Shown here piece by piece: positions 21,296 through 21,547 of a stretch of DNA of 21,547 bases. How positions within the stretch are numbered: position 1 is the first letter of the stretch; the number at the start of each line of letters is the position of its first letter. Origin of the DNA: a virus. A program made the position numbers and the translations under genes. The notes under the pieces are model-generated. The model made no database searches. It saw nothing but the letters and a program-made list of their open reading frames with translations, and had not been told where the DNA came from. The DNA lies in IMG/VR virus record IMGVR_UViG_3300021599_002162, positions 1 to 21,547 of that record; one strand, 5' to 3'.

Positions 21296-21547
21296 ATGAA
21301 AATCGGAAAATTTATTCCTTTAGGTGAATACAAGGAAATTAAAATTGGATATGGTACTGTAGACCATAAAAATTTAAAAACAATTTATATTAAATTAAAT
21401 TCATGGGTTAAGCCAAAAGATGGCGATGATAATTTTGATAAAATCATTTCCCAATCTAGAAGAGAAATAAAAGCGTTAATTAGAGAGTTTGATTTAAAAG
21501 ATCTATTCAAAAAAGAATCTATTGTTGATTTAGACATCAAAACAAAA
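21296..21547 (+). CDS. Unknown protein (3' partial)
   Basis: An open frame of at least 84 codons runs off the right edge from ATG 21296. It starts MKIGKFIPLGEYKEIKIGYG and continues with TIYIKLNSWVKPKDGDDNFD, and a Lys/Glu/Arg-rich helical part follows. No signal or membrane segment and no family recognised. It diverges from the bS21 gene. The leader is A/T-rich with no Shine-Dalgarno. Confidence 0.65.
   Translation, partial: MKIGKFIPLGEYKEIKIGYGTVDHKNLKTIYIKLNSWVKPKDGDDNFDKIISQSRREIKALIREFDLKDLFKKESIVDLDIKTK

Noticed and set aside
1-21547. CRISPR arrays, insertion sequences, integrase or attachment sites
   Set aside because: No regularly spaced repeats with unique spacers, no transposase or integrase motifs and no terminal inverted repeats were seen.

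Overview
The window is an AT-rich piece (roughly one third G+C by eye) of a large tailed-phage genome of the T4 superfamily, most likely infecting a Bacteroidetes (Flavobacteriia-like) host. Phage evidence: a gp17-like large terminase, a gp20-like portal with the SRAPERRVF signature, a T4 Rnl1-type RNA ligase beside a polynucleotide-kinase-like gene, and tightly packed co-directional genes with stop/start overlaps. Host evidence: A-rich leaders almost without Shine-Dalgarno sequences, signal peptides cleaved before Q-T, several lipoproteins, C-terminal domains resembling type IX secretion sorting domains, and a Bacteroidetes-type ribosomal protein bS21.

Layout. (1) 1-7034, + strand: an envelope/surface block. 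It has a C-type-lectin/dockerin/cohesin-like protein entering from the left edge, two tandem paralogous small lipoproteins, a run of small membrane proteins (lysis or holin candidates, one with EF-hand-like loops and a Cys/His cluster), a secreted protein, a Trp-rich putative outer-membrane protein, and a Ser/Ala/Lys/Glu low-complexity outer-membrane-like protein broken by a frameshift and an in-frame TGA. (2) 7035-9151, - strand: an RNA-repair operon (membrane peptide, kinase, Rnl1-type ligase, hypothetical). (3) 9186-9568, - strand: a small lipoprotein gene and a candidate structured small RNA. (4) 9610-12096: a divergent chaperone pair, a ClpC-like AAA+ unfoldase on - and an Hsp20 on +, around an array of AATGTCTAA repeats. 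(5) 12163-21016, + strand: a KTSC-domain protein, a nucleotidyltransferase, four uncharacterised probable virion/assembly proteins, terminase, portal and a helical protein. (6) 21013-21547: a bS21 gene on - and the start of an unknown gene on +.

How the parts fit: the right side packages and assembles the head; the chaperone pair could assist protein folding or remodelling; the kinase/ligase pair could repair tRNA cut by host defence nucleases; bS21 could alter host ribosomes; the left block would modify or breach the host envelope and recognise surfaces. Rho-independent terminators separate most blocks, and a recurrent TATTTATA motif lies upstream of many first genes, suggesting a phage promoter class.

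The most striking feature is that five otherwise good gene readings are broken. TerL lacks the segment that should hold its Walker A motif, and the ClpC-like protein lacks the segment that would hold its ClpP-docking loop; both are also split into two frames. The lectin/cohesin protein shifts frame near its end. The low-complexity outer-membrane-like gene has an A8 frameshift and an internal TGA. These may be assembly errors, a defective genome, or real recoding or remodelling; reads from the source sample would decide.
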